From assembly GCA_905220665.1 (NCBI GenBank), contig CAJNAR010000003.1, positions 124,001-188,000 of the forward strand: a stretch of DNA of 64,000 nt, given 5' to 3'. The stretch is from Albugo candida. Lineage: Eukaryota; Oomycota; Peronosporomycetes; Albuginales; Albuginaceae. Position numbers and translations under genes: made by a program. The notes under the pieces were generated by a model. The model made no database searches. It had not been told where the DNA came from and saw only the letters and a program-made list of their open reading frames with translations. This document shows, piece after piece, positions 11,335 to 22,284 of this stretch. Every line of letters starts with the position of its first letter. Positions within the stretch are counted from its first letter, which is position 1.

Positions 11335-13345
11335 AAGGAAGGATTACAGAGCCTTAGGAACTGTGCTGACCAGCCCTTTCCAGCTGTAGTCACAGTTTTT
11401 GCAAGCATAAAACTTGGTAGCACCCCAGAGTTCTCAATGAAGGTTTACTCACAGTGAAACTTCAGATAAAATACAATCATGTGTCCAGCAGCAACGGTCA
11501 GTTCTTTCAACATGCTTTCTGCTCTATGAAGTGATGTTCGTCGTCAATCGATTTCTACCCCAGCACATTGTTGAGCCAAGGCACTTATGATTGCAACGAA
11601 GGCCCATTCCATCTTTCCACTGGCCCCTTTCAGTTTGAACCACTGTCAATCCTTTGGCAAACCTGAAAGAAATAGAAGGGTTAGAAAAATGATTTTAATG
11701 GATATCATTTCAACTCAATAGCTCTTTCACCTCGAAGAGTAACATCAGAATTAGTGTCAGAGAAGCAAATTGGCTGGTCTGTGACACCTTCCACCTCCCG
11801 TTGCGCATCTTTGGATGTTGTCTCCCATCTGATCCCGAATTCATTCTTTCCCGACAAGGGCATCAGTAGCAAAATAGAAAATGCAGCATGATTTATAGCA
11901 TTGTCAAAGGCAAAGAGGGCCTTGGATGTGGTGTAATGTGCCTCAAAGATTGGTATTGCACGATTCCTCACTTGTTTGAAAAGATTTACACAAGTCCACT
12001 ACCCATCATGATTCTTGTCAGGGTGCATAATTTAACACAGGCTTCTTTTGAGATGCTGAGATGCTCGAGCTGCTTCAAATCACTTAGTGATAGGTGACGC
12101 CCAACATCACGCAAGAAGTCGATGACATAGATTAATCTTTCAGCTCCTTTTTTCGAAGTGATTGGTGTCCATCCTTCAGCCACAAATTCTTCTGTCCATC
12201 GTGTGCTGCGAAAGTGCTTTCATCGTGTGTTACATGAATGATCGGCTCTCTCACTGACCAGGTTTCAATCTCCATCTCCTTTTCTGAGGATATTGGCATC
12301 TGCAATTCAAAACCCACCATGCGCTTCAGGAAGATAGTACGGTTTCCCAGAACGTCAAGGCGATCATGACCCCGACGAACATTTCTTTTCGAACTTCGAA
12401 ATACTGTAGTCCCATTCTCTGCATCCATCTGATTGCGGTCTTACCAGAAATTACTTTGGTGCTCCCTGCATTGGGAATAATGTGATGATGGACATGCTCG
12501 GTGAATTCAGCGGGATCAATTTTGCACTTGTTCTGAAGGAGATACAGTCGGACTCTGGCAAGAGCATCATCACCCATCAAAAGTCTGCTTGACTTGATAC
12601 ATCGGCCTTGCGTGCTGCTCGTAAGATCACCAGTGGTGAGATACACGGTTCCCCAAGTGCGAAGCAATCAACAAAACCGTGGTTCTTTCCCGACTACCTG
12701 GAGAATGACTTATGAGGCTTGAAGCTTCTAAAGAAATGAAGCATCATCAAATAATGGAATGTTAATACAAAAAATATACTTCCTCAAAAAATTAACAGCC
12801 TCAACTTACAGGATGGCCCTTCAAAAGGAGACGGAAATAAGATGCGATAGCAGCCAGATGTGCACGTTGAGGTTTGTTGGTTGTCTTTTTGGCCTGCTGA
12901 TCAATTTTGTATCATTGCAGTGGCAATTTGTCCCTCATCCTTGTCAACAGTTTCGTTCTCATTGTCTGGTCTGTATGTGCATCTTGAGTCATAAATTGAA
13001 GTATGTCTCGATTCGGCAAGAACCAAGTGTAGCATTGCGGTTTTGTGCACGTTTTCGTCCTCGAGTGCGGCTCGAGTTTCCAATGTACCGACCCGAGCGA
13101 TTCGAAAGAGAGTTTATTTTCAGTGCTGCGAAGTCTGCTTCATCATCAGTGAAAGCCTCAGCCTCTTCAACCTCAAGCTCTGGATTTTCGTCCCCCTCCA
13201 TTTCAGCAGGCCAAAACATTGGTTCATTGAAATCGGGAGTTTGGCCAAGTTCTCTATTAGAATTGTCAGGGTCACATATTGTTCTGACAGCCCAATGCTC
13301 TGGTAAGTTTGAGCTGCTGTGTGAACGTTTTGTGGGTGGTGCCAT
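11335..13345 (-). pseudogene. DDE transposase (Tc1/mariner-pogo-like superfamily), decayed
   Basis: On the minus strand the N-terminal part starts MAPPTKRSHSSSNLPEHW at 13345. After an intron-like gap comes AKKTTNKPQRAHLAAIASYF, then GKTAIRWMQRMGLQYFE (about 12440) and RRGHDRLDVLGNRTIFLKRM. The catalytic core shows HVTHDESTFAAHDGQ (first Asp, about 12220) and ALFAFDNAINHAAF (second Asp, about 11890). The C-terminal part is legible to about 11335 as WGATKFYACKNCDYSWKGL, but a stop falls at the site of the third acidic residue. At least one frameshift near 12375 and another after 12140 break the gene. It resembles a DDE transposase family common in fungi and oomycetes; the exact superfamily name is less certain than the DDE fold. 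Confidence 0.78.
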
Positions 13346-13455
13346 TGTGTTTGTAGTAACGGGGTGCAATCAGAAATGGAAGGTGAACGCGGAAAAGAAG
13401 ATAACCAAGAAATATATCAAAAAGGGAATGTAGAAAAACTATACCAATTTAATAA

Positions 13456-13505
13456 GGTATGATATTCCGACAACTGTTTCTTAATGACATTTTTATTTTT
13501 CATTT
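13456..13505 (-). repeat. Partial copy of the AT-rich tandem unit, reverse orientation
   Basis: The plus-strand block GATATTCCGACAACTG with the following T-rich ACATTTTTATTTTTCAT is the reverse complement of part of the units at 16433-16720. It ends at the left edge of the MULE, consistent with the MULE having inserted into an older array. Confidence 0.6.
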
Positions 13506-13510
13506 CAAAT

Positions 13511-13593
13511 AAATTGAGAATATGGGGATTTTATACCACTTTTTTCAAAAAAATGGTTTATATACCAAAACGAATATTACACGGGTGAAATCG
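13511..13593. repeat. Left terminal inverted repeat of the MULE
   Basis: GGATTTTATACCACTTTTTT followed by ATGGTTTATATACC and CGAATATTACACGGG is found in reverse complement at 15537-15405. The outermost bases (AAATTGAGA versus AAATTGGGAG) are less well matched. Confidence 0.85.
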
Positions 13594-13672
13594 AAAAAAA
13601 AATGAAAAATACACCAAAAAGTCTGAAGTTTACACATTCTTGAGTGCCAATTGTTTGAATATATATTCACAT

Positions 13673-15327
13673 ATGGCGACTATGACGACTACCGGCAACG
13701 ACGGCTACGTCGGTGAGGCACAAGAGTCAAGTGAAGGCTGTTCGCCAGGAGACTACGCATATGTGCGTGCATATTTTTACTCACGCGAATACGCCACTCG
13801 CGACAAGATATCAAGTTCGATTATTGGTTACAACGAAAAAGTTGGACGAGCGTTTCGTGCCATATCAAACGACTACAGACGCTAAAAGGTGTTGTGTGTC
13901 GATCAAATTGCATCTTCGCAGTCTCTTTTGCGTATGGTAGGGGATTTGCTCCGCCTCATACGTTCGTGCCGCACATATGCGACGCTACGAGGGTTGACTT
14001 GGCTTCATTCGAAGCGAGACGTGGAAACAAGTCTTCATACGTCTCTTTGATTGATTCGGACCTCCAGTTCGTCCTTGATAAGGGTCGTGACGCCTGTCCA
14101 GCTGAGATGAAGAAGAAGCTGACGTCTGATGGGCGTCGATTGATGTACCAGACTTGTGTTGACGCCTGCATTCGACTCAAAGCGCAACTCTTCGATGGAG
14201 ATCGCACGCAGTACCATTATCTTGTCATGCGTACACGAAATGAACAAGCGCGGCCACAAGGCAGATATCACGTTGCGTGAGGACAGAATGTTTTGGTTAG
14301 TCATCATATACAAACCCGGCATTCATCTGTTTTCGCGAATTTGCAGATCGCGTTATCAATCTGGATGGCACATTTATAGATAACAAATATGCATGAGTCC
14401 TGCTTGTCGGTTGCTGTAAAAACAGCAACAATGAGATCCAAATTGTAGCGGTGGCTTGGGTGTCAGGCGAGACAAAAGACAATTAGTCATGGTTCCTGGA
14501 CTTTCTTCTACGCTCTATAAAAGCGCCATCATTCGTCATCTCCGACCGTGACAAGGGTCTCATCCCGGCGATGCAAGTCAAAGTAGGTGGCATCCCTCAT
14601 TTTCTTTGTGCTCGTCACATTCTCAAGAATCTCAACGCCCAGTTTCGCAATGCGACATTGAAGGACCAGGCATGGAATCTGGCCAAGTTCTTGACGGCTG
14701 CGTCGTTCGAACGGCGAGCCACTGAGTTTAAGAAAAAGAACGCAAAGGCGCTGCAATGGCTACCCAATACAGACAAGCTCAAATGGGCTGCCGCGTATAG
14801 TTACGTCCGCGCTTTGGGATCATGACTAGCAACAACGTGAAGTATCTATATAGCGTCCTGCTTGAGACTAGAGAGAAGCCACTTCTGTAGTGTATCATGG
14901 CGGTGGAAAAGTACATAGGGATCAAGAGCTTCCTGTCGAGTGTTCTGTCGATCTAGATAATCCTGAAAACCCGTGTTCTTGTGGCTAATTTGGCGACATG
15001 AAAGTTCCACGCTCTCATTTCTATGCGGCCCTGCGATCCGTCAACAAGCTCTCGCTACTCAAGACTTTATGCGATGCGTCGTGGACCAAGGAGGTGTACC
15101 AGCGTGCTTACGACCCCATGTTAAAGATGAGTTCATGCGTGACGATGGATGAACTGACTCATTTAGAAAAGTACCAGCCACTCACGGTGTCAAAGAAGCG
15201 TGGTCGGCCAAAGAAGTCGAAGCGAGTCGAGTCTCAGGCTGCCACGGAAGCTTTTAAGAAGAAGCGCAGCAACAAGTGCACTACATGCGGTAACTACGGC
15301 CACAACAAGCGCCCCTGCAAGGACTAA
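13673..15327 (+). pseudogene. MULE transposase, frameshifted, catalytic Glu lost
   Basis: Starts near 13673 (MATMTTTGNDGYVGE). The MULE core follows in several frames: VINLDGTFIDNKY (first Asp, about 14350-14390), FVISDRDKGLIPAM (second Asp, about 14530-14570), then the FLCARHILKNL motif (about 14602). The third catalytic Glu is expected in a TSNNVE-type motif but reads MTSNNVKYLYS, with Lys at 14840-14842. A SWIM-like CSCG precedes RSHFYAALRSVNKL. The C-terminus ends in a CCHC knuckle, CTTCGNYGHNKRPC, and stops at 15327. In-frame stops occur around 14380 and 14480. It would bind the TIRs and cut and paste the element; the K for E change alone should abolish catalysis. Confidence 0.85.
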
Positions 15328-15404
15328 TCTTTTCCTTGTGATAAAGCAATATTTTTTCATAATTTTACATAAACTTTAGACCTTTTTGTGTACATTTCAT
15401 AATT

Positions 15405-15548
15405 TTACAATTTCGCCCGTGTAATATTCGTTCTGGCATATAAACCATATTTCTTTAACTTTTGGTATAAAAACCATATTTTTTCAACTTTTGGTATATA
15501 AACCATATTTTTTGAAAAAAGTGGTATAAAATCCATAGGCTCCCAATT
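15405..15548. repeat. Right terminal inverted repeat of the MULE with three 29-bp subunits
   Basis: Subunits at 15431-15459, 15460-15488 and 15489-15517 each read TTTTGGTATATAAACCATAT or a close variant. Only one such unit is present in the left TIR. The outer part GTGGTATAAAATCCATA matches the left end in reverse complement. Confidence 0.85.
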
Positions 15549-15835
15549 TTTTACTAAAGCTTGTTCTGAATCTAACCTTGTAACCGGAATTCCGCAAGAG
15601 CGCTTGTTATGGCCGATTTTCCGCAATTGCTGCACCTGCATTCCCCTGTGTCCGATGCGCAAATGCTATGTGTCAAATGGAAATTCTCATATGCAATAGC
15701 CTATCACAGATGAAACGTTCTGTGTATCTGCCAATCACAAATAATTCTCGATTGAAGCTGTTGGAGCAACAATTTAGGGTGTGTATGGATATAATTAGTT
15801 AAGAATATGAGCTTATTAGTGTATTTTGCAAAAAG
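15549..15835. repeat. Left arm of a long near-perfect inverted repeat
   Basis: About 290 bp that pairs with 15920-16207, starting ACTAAAGCTTGTTCTGAATC. It carries, on the minus strand, a broken transposase zinc knuckle (KIGHNKRSC in one frame, CSNCG in the next frame). Confidence 0.85.
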
Positions 15836-15923
15836 GAAAGGGTATTGATATTCCGACAACTTTTTTTTTTAATTACAACATGCCTAGTTAAATTATTACT
15901 CTCACAACTTTTTCTTTTTTGCA
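15836..15923 (-). repeat. Inverted copy of the AT-rich unit at the centre of the palindrome
   Basis: Reverse complement of the unit seen three times at 16433-16720: GGGTATTGATATTCCGACAA, then CATGCCTAGTTAAATTATTA and CTCTCACAACTTTTTC. It forms the spacer between the two arms of the long inverted repeat. Confidence 0.75.
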
Positions 15924-16207
15924 AAATACATACATGTTTTTACATTTCTAACTAATTACATCCATACACACCCTAAATTGTTGCCTCAACAGCTCCAATC
16001 GACAATTATTTGTGATTGAATAATCAGCAGAACGTTTATCTGTGTTAGGCTATTACTTCTGACAATTTCCATTTGACACATAGCATTTGAGCATCGGACA
16101 CAGGGGAATGCAGGTGCAGCAATTGCGGAAAATCGGCCATAACAAGCGCTCTTGCGGAATTCCGGTTACAAGGTTAGATTCAGAACAAGCTTTTAGTAAA
16201 AGATTAG
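15920..16207. repeat. Right arm of the long inverted repeat
   Basis: Mirror of 15549-15835, ending GATTCAGAACAAGCTTTTAG. The same one-base break inside the knuckle codons (GCGGAAAATCGGCC) is present in both arms, so the break predates the arm duplication. Confidence 0.85.
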
Positions 16208-16432
16208 ATATTTTTCCAACACAGAATTATCTCTTAACACATTTTACTTTCGGCCGTTAGTGTATAATGACTTTTGCATCTTTACGACGCACTATAGCTC
16301 AACAATAAAAAACTGGCAATGAATCGTCTATTAGTGATGATGTTTGGCTCAGTTAAAGGTATCTATATTACCAGAATTACCTTTAGACGTAAATGACTTC
16401 TATTAGTTATAAATGTGAACTTATTTATTTTT

Positions 16433-16720
16433 CAAAAAAGTTGTGGGAGTAATAATTGAAGTGGGCGTGACGTAATCTAAATTAAAAATAAATGTAATTT
16501 ATGTTGCCGGGATATCTATACCCAAATATTTATAGTTACAAAGAAGCTGTGGGAGTTATAATCTAAGTAGGCATGATGTAATTTAAAATGAAAAATAAAA
16601 ATGTAATTAAAAAAAATGTTGTCGGGATATCAATACCCAAAAGAAAAAGTTGTGAGAGTCATAATTTAACTAGGCATGCTGTAATTTAAAAAAAAAGCTG
16701 TCGGGATATCAATACCCTTA
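16433..16720 (+). repeat. Three tandem AT-rich units, about 80-100 bp each
   Basis: Units start near 16433, 16540 and 16638. Each has a GTTGTGGGAG or GTTGTGAGAG-type start, an AGGCATGATGTAATTTAAA-like middle and a GTCGGGATATCAATACCC-like end containing a small palindrome. Two further copies lie in reverse orientation at 15836-15923 and 13456-13505. No coding seen. Confidence 0.8.
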
Positions 16721-19700
16721 ATAAATGATTAACTCAGATTGTGTGCTTGGAGAATGGATACACTAAACGCTACGAGTTCAAAAATAAGGCTCGTTCCACG
16801 AGTCGGGATGTTCAAATGGGTTTTAGCATGTGCCCAAAAGAATTATAACAGTGCTGCAAATAGAAATAGAATGGACAGTGAATGTTTGTATCACTATCAC
16901 CATCAAGCCTGGTAAATGGAGGACACGTAAAAGGTTAGGATTGCTTGATTCCCCTATGGACGCCCAAAGTGGTAAAACGTTCTCGGGATACTTTCGTTTG
17001 CTCCAGATTTAAAATAATGTTTTGCTCACCTCTATACGATCCGCAATACCTACATTGAGAAAGCTATTCTGCCGATACTAGATTCTCCTTCTTACCTCGG
17101 AATATGTGTCAAGTATTCGTGAGCGCTACCATCCCATCTTGAAGCCCCAGCCCTATTATGCGCTTAAACAGGTACATTCTTGAGAGCATTTTGTTGTGTA
17201 TTGACATGAAGGAGCCCGATCTACAATATTCGTATCGGGTACTATTGGACATCATTCGTCTAAGCACACTCGCAACTAAATAGCAAACTTTAATTAAAAA
17301 ATACAAGAGTCTATGATATATAGGCTTCATTAATCTTGCGGACTGAGGGAAAAATGGCCAGTCTAGAGGAAAAAATCCACGACTGGATCTGGTCGACATG
17401 TACTTAAGATGCTGATGCGACAATCTTGGTCATTAAAACAGCTTGAAAATCAAATAAAGTCAATATTGTTGTGAAAAATGCAAGTGCTTTTATGGTACTT
17501 GATCCAAAAATTTAGCTTGTGAAGTTTGTCATTTGGAGCTGCAAGAGCGGCCGAAATGATGCAGCGAGAATTTGATGCTTCGTTACACCCAACAAATTTG
17601 CGTTATTTAACAAATTTTTCAATGCGAATAACGAGTGCATTTATAAAACCAGCACATCTTGAGACATGACATCTAACGCCATCCCCAAGATTAGACCCAG
17701 GTTTTTCATGAGAAAGGCTGGCTACATTGCCATGATGATACAGCTGTACATATAAATGAACAGGTAGATAGACTTACTCTTGGCCCAAGTCAAATAGCTC
17801 TGTAGGAAGGTCGCTCATGACGTTGAATTTGTTGTTTTCTTACGGCGTCCAAGCAGCGCAATGACACGCAGTCCATGCCAGTAACCTAGATTGTACTCAG
17901 GGTGGGAGTTCTTATTTATCTAGAAACACTATGATGCCGAGAGATGGATTTTGAGCTGCCATGCAACTCAATAAAGGCGATGAAAATCACATTCCTAGCA
18001 ATGTTCAGTTGCGATTTGTAGCATAACATTAAGATTCAGCTGCTCAGAATGAAAAAAGTAGCTGGTTTAAGAGAGCAATGAGTGTTACCGCTGATCTATA
18101 CATCGATCTAGTTGATTTCTTTACAATCCTGATGCGCTGCAAAATAACTGCTCTCTTGGTGCACCTCGCAATGTACATTTTAGATAAACCAAAGTTAGGC
18201 GAGGGGATTCTGTATCTATTCTACAAGGCTTAAAGAAGTAATAAGCTTTGAAGCTTTAAAGCATTGAGATATGGTAGCACGTAGCGCGTGAGTCGTTCGT
18301 TTTATTACTCGGCGTGGCAGAACTTGATATAAACGTAGAACAGCTGTCTGTGGGTGAAATGACAGATATGTTAATGCATTCGGGTAGGTTTTAAATAACT
18401 TCGTCTCAAATTGATCATTACAGTGCACTTTACCCAGCTCGAGGCAAAATCTCCATCAGGGATCCTATTGATATCCGCACGCTACTACTATACCATGAAG
18501 GAGTGAATTGGCTCATTTAAGTAAAGCAAATGACTTCACTAACAATTATAACTTGGCCAGATTAGCATATCTGGTAATGGTGACCTGAGCGCAATTCTTG
18601 ATTTTTATTGTGCCTTGCTTAGTCTAATAGCACGCACACCGTCAGAAAAACTTCAGAACACAGTAAAGTTTTTTCTTGCTTTATACATTGAAGCAGCACA
18701 TAGTTTTCGTCAAACGCAACTGAAAAGAGTTTTGTTGATCCTTGAGATGCTAGCTGCTAGCTCGCAGTTTAGACGGTTCGAGATGGAGTACGAGTCTTTA
18801 GTCCGACGAGACAACTTCTTGTTTGATAAGCGCTTCCACATCAGACAGAAAATGAAGCTACAACATGAAGGAATGAATTTTCAAACTTTCATTGATGTTT
18901 GGACAGACTCTGATTCCTAGAGTAAAAGCATTTTGAATCATTGCTTCAGAACGAAAGGAGGTCAGGTCTGTTATCTGCATCAAGCTCATTTAGCAATATC
19001 TCTGCGTGCTCACGGTTATTTTGGTGTCCTTGGGCTCAACGAGCATTTCTGTTTTGAGCGCAGTTGAAACAGAACATCTTAGAAGGAGATTTTTGTCTTT
19101 GTGTACTCCTTTCTTCTCAGCTCTTTTAAGCTGTTTTTAATTCAGGTGAGTGAGAATTCCCTCTCCTCAAACAAAATGATGAGCATTCCTGATCGTTCTT
19201 GCGGAAGATATATACTGATAGCGAGCCAAGCGAACCAATTTCACGTTGATATCTACGTGGCCACGCTCAGCGCTTATATTCAGTTTCTCACGACACGGGT
19301 ATATCAGGAGTAAATCCATCAACAGGAACATACAACTAAGATTCTTTCATAATTCGATCAGGCTAAGGTATCGATAATGACAGCTGCACCTACCTAGAAT
19401 TTGCTGACGTTATTTTTCAACATTGCAAGCCGTTTGACTTATATATGGGTCGTTTTAAGCCAAGCTTGCGTTGATGCTCTTATATAATTTAACTCGGGCC
19501 TTTGATATGCAGTCACGCCTCTATATGTTAGCGATGATCTCTGTCTACATTACGTTTAGAATTCCAAATTCGGTCTTTTGTAAAGTCTCAACCTGTCATG
19601 ATTTACACAACAGGCGTATCTGCATCCAGAGCGACTATCGGCAAAATGGCTGCCGCAAGCGTGTGGTCCTCACAGCACAATGGCTTCAATTGGTCGTCAA

Positions 19701-20987
19701 GACTTTCAAGATGCGAGGATGCTTGGGAATGCTGCTTCGGCATCATATACATTTGTCCAAAAGATCGGAGCCGTGTTGATTTTTGACTTCAGCCTGCCGC
19801 AAAATTTTGTCTTTACGTTTTGCGAGGCCAATGCAGGTTATTGAGAGGGCAGGTGTTTGAAGAATGGATCTTGCGATATATTGGGACTCAGTTGGGAGTA
19901 TAGCATACAAAAGGTACGCGATGAGATTAGATTTGACCTTTTCTGATTGCCCGGGTGTTTATTGGAGCTATCAGGGTCATTTGACAACACTAGCATTGTA
20001 TCTCCACATCTTCTTTAGGAAAAAGCTAAAATCTAGTATCGATGCATTAGTATAGTATTTAAAGTGTGAATCGACGGTGATCAGAGCCATACTGATATCA
20101 AAATATGCACAAGACTAGCAATGCTTCGCAGAGAAACAAGATTCGACTCTTTTGGTTATAAAGGGTACAGTCAGCAAAATGCTTTAAGCATTTTTGCCAT
20201 GATGGCCAACAACAGCGAGATGAAATAACCATAGTCACTAAAATTTGTGCTTTATTTACAGACATCATGTATCTTTTGGAAGTGATAGCTGAGATGCTTA
20301 CCTTGATCGTGTTGTACTGACAACTAGCTTTTGATACTGAAATAGAATCTCTGATGCCAACCACTTCATTGCATTTTTATGTCCGACTTCTATCAGTCTA
20401 TACTTCATCCTCGATTGGAATATTGCAACGCTTCTCTGTTTTTATAACGTGGCTGCATGATGCTTGATTGAATTGCACGAGATTCAATACGTTTGGAGAA
20501 TAAGGTACATGCTTAAACCTGTAACGCGTGGTGCATTCATCAAATCACCTTGGCATTCCTAGAACATTGACTGCCGTCCGAACAACTAATGAACTAGTAT
20601 GAAGAATGGACAGCACAAATTTACTCCCTGACCACTACACTACCGGAATGTAAGACAACAGAAAAGTCGTGTCGCTGCATGTGTCTTTAAAGCCTCTACC
20701 AAGCAATAAAATGAAAGAGAAAGCAAGACCACCAAAGTCATAGTCCTTATATAGCGAGGAATGCTCAGCGACGCGTACCGGCCGCCTACATCACCTCTGT
20801 TGTTTGGCTTGTAGCGGAGTTTATAATAATGGATTCGAGCGAAGACTGTTGTCGGTGCCAGAAATATTGAAGGTAGTAGCTCTCGAGTTACCCAAAATCT
20901 CAGTTGATGAGATTACGCACTAACTAATCTTTTCTTGTTCCAGCAAACAATCGAATCAAAAACTTGTTATGCATCTTTCTGCTGATC
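16721..20987. other. Gene-poor stretch, no recognised gene
   Basis: Frames are short and stop-rich on both strands. The best single frame, 18615-18920 (+), is listed separately. A stretch near 17540-17650 also reads protein-like for about 40 codons (plus strand) but has no start or continuation. No tRNA, LTR or tandem array was noticed. Confidence 0.5.
18615..18920 (+). CDS. Unrecognised small ORF, doubtful
   Basis: About 100 codons, hydrophilic and rich in Arg, Lys, Phe and Glu (LVRRDNFLFDKRFHIRQKM), with no signal peptide and no family I recognise. It lies alone in gene-poor DNA with no detected neighbouring exon. It could be a lineage-specific gene, an exon of a decayed one or chance. Confidence 0.2.
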   Translation: MLSLIARTPSEKLQNTVKFFLALYIEAAHSFRQTQLKRVLLILEMLAASSQFRRFEMEYESLVRRDNFLFDKRFHIRQKMKLQHEGMNFQTFIDVWTDSDS

Positions 20988-22139
20988 TTATTGCTCTCGA
21001 ACAACCCGTATCTCATGTGTTTCTTTGGAGGCAAAGTAAATCAATTCATCTCCCCTGTTCTTTACGACGACAGTGACAGCTCTCAATAATGGAGTGCCCA
21101 GTATTAATGTCTCATCTTCAGATTTTTCAATTTGGATAGTACAGAAGTCCTCACCCATGATGGTGTATGCAGTGGGATCTATTCTGAATAATTGATTTCC
21201 GCGTGTGAGTTCGAATAGCTGTACTGACGTTATCGTGAGAGATTGAGAGTAGCTTTGTAGGAATTCCAAATTAGAGCATTTTCCTCTAATTTGAGATCGC
21301 CCATTTCCATATGCTACTGTCTCAAAGCCATACATTTTGAGAGTAGATTGGACGGGTGCATAGTATGATAATGGAAGCTTGATAACATCTATATCAAAAT
21401 CTATTCGCACTTTCTTCGGTTCCATTTTTCCGGCTGATATCACACCCAAAAAATCATCTTGCCTTATTTCAACTAGGTCTACCAGGATTTCTGGAGGTCC
21501 GAGATTGATCACGTAGCCTTCTTCTGCTCTCCACTTATGAGTATAAACTCCTTGATATTTATTCACATAAGCTGGACCATTCATCATTGTTTTCGACCTG
21601 GAAGCATACAGCAGTTCACTTTGGATCCATTTTCTCAGAGACCGTCCATCCATTATCCAGCGTGCTGTATATGAATGAGAGCCGACCATGACCGCCTCAG
21701 AATAACTTGACAGTGCCCACATGGCATTCATGTCTTTTGAAACTTGTTTTGATTGTTCATCTGAAAGATATGAGTTTTGCAGCAGACTCTTGGATGACTC
21801 GGCTTCATTTCCTCTTCGTGAGCTACCATCATAACGGCTTGTCAAAACAAACTCTTTCAGCTTTCCAAACTCTTTCAGCTTTCCAAATGCTTCTCTTAGA
21901 GGTTTAAGCTTCTTTGTTGCGGTAGCTGCCACTTTTTCCAGCATGCTAGAACAAGAGGCAATCGATACAGTATACTCTTCATCCAGAACAATCGAGTCAA
22001 GCAAGAGAAGGGTATTCGTGTCGTCGACATTCGGGTGTATATAAACTTCCAATCCTATTACAGCGGCCACAAAGTGACGGCTTGCTGGTAGCATACCAAG
22101 CACAAGAACAGCGTACGTTTTTAGTGCGAGGGCTTTCAT
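20988..22139 (-). CDS. Secreted protein with pepsin-like C-terminal region (family member 1, intact)
   Basis: About 383 residues from the ATG at 22139; an ATG at 22214 in the same frame is rejected because it would bury the signal peptide. The N-terminus (MKALALKTYAVLVLGMLPAS) is a convincing secretion signal. The C-terminal third looks like the second lobe of pepsin-type aspartic proteases: VRIDFDIDVIKLPLSYYAPV, later FRIDPTAYTIMGEDFC, and finally LILGTPLLRAVTVVVKNRGD followed by IYFA. In pepsins this last motif is the ILGD.FLR..Y..FD segment. No DTG or DSG catalytic motif is seen, so it may be an inactive fold. The six-residue unit GKLKEF occurs twice in a row. Homologues lie at 33.0-34.2, 34.8-35.9, 46.4-47.4 and 62.2 kb. 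Repeats upstream are shared with the 62 kb copy. Aspartic-protease relation is inferred; secretion is fairly sure. Confidence 0.7.
   Translation of the reverse strand: MKALALKTYAVLVLGMLPASRHFVAAVIGLEVYIHPNVDDTNTLLLLDSIVLDEEYTVSIASCSSMLEKVAATATKKLKPLREAFGKLKEFGKLKEFVLTSRYDGSSRRGNEAESSKSLLQNSYLSDEQSKQVSKDMNAMWALSSYSEAVMVGSHSYTARWIMDGRSLRKWIQSELLYASRSKTMMNGPAYVNKYQGVYTHKWRAEEGYVINLGPPEILVDLVEIRQDDFLGVISAGKMEPKKVRIDFDIDVIKLPLSYYAPVQSTLKMYGFETVAYGNGRSQIRGKCSNLEFLQSYSQSLTITSVQLFELTRGNQLFRIDPTAYTIMGEDFCTIQIEKSEDETLILGTPLLRAVTVVVKNRGDELIYFASKETHEIRVVREQ
21847..21882 (-). repeat. 18-bp tandem duplication inside the secreted gene
   Basis: CTCTTTCAGCTTTCCAAA is present twice in tandem on the plus strand, giving GKLKEFGKLKEF in the protein without breaking the frame. 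It looks like a recent slippage event. Confidence 0.85.
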
Positions 22140-22284
22140 ATTGTGTGCTTTTAGTGGGTTTTTTGATAATGATGGATTTTTAGGATGATAAAGGTCGTGC
22201 ACCTTAGCCCGCAATACTATGATTTCTTTCCAATCCTAGCCGCTGGATGCATTCAATATTATACTATAAAACGTGCGGAGCATA

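Larger units (their letters stand above)
13511..15548 (+). mobile_element. Mutator-like element (MULE), defective
   Basis: Bounded by inverted repeats (13511-13593 and 15405-15548) and containing a MULE-type transposase with SWIM-like and zinc-knuckle C-terminal parts. Element length is about 2 kb. The right TIR is longer because a 29-bp subunit is present three times instead of once. A 9-bp target duplication could not be established by eye. The flanks are AT-rich repeats, so exact ends are uncertain by several bases. Confidence 0.85.

Noticed and set aside
12759..13433. 224-codon plus-strand open frame
   Set aside because: It is the antisense shadow of the transposase pseudogene, whose minus-strand translation shows clear DDE-transposase motifs.
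22140..22214. Upstream ATG giving a 408-residue secreted protein
   Set aside because: It would place 25 polar residues before the hydrophobic signal; the paralogues start at the equivalent of 22139.
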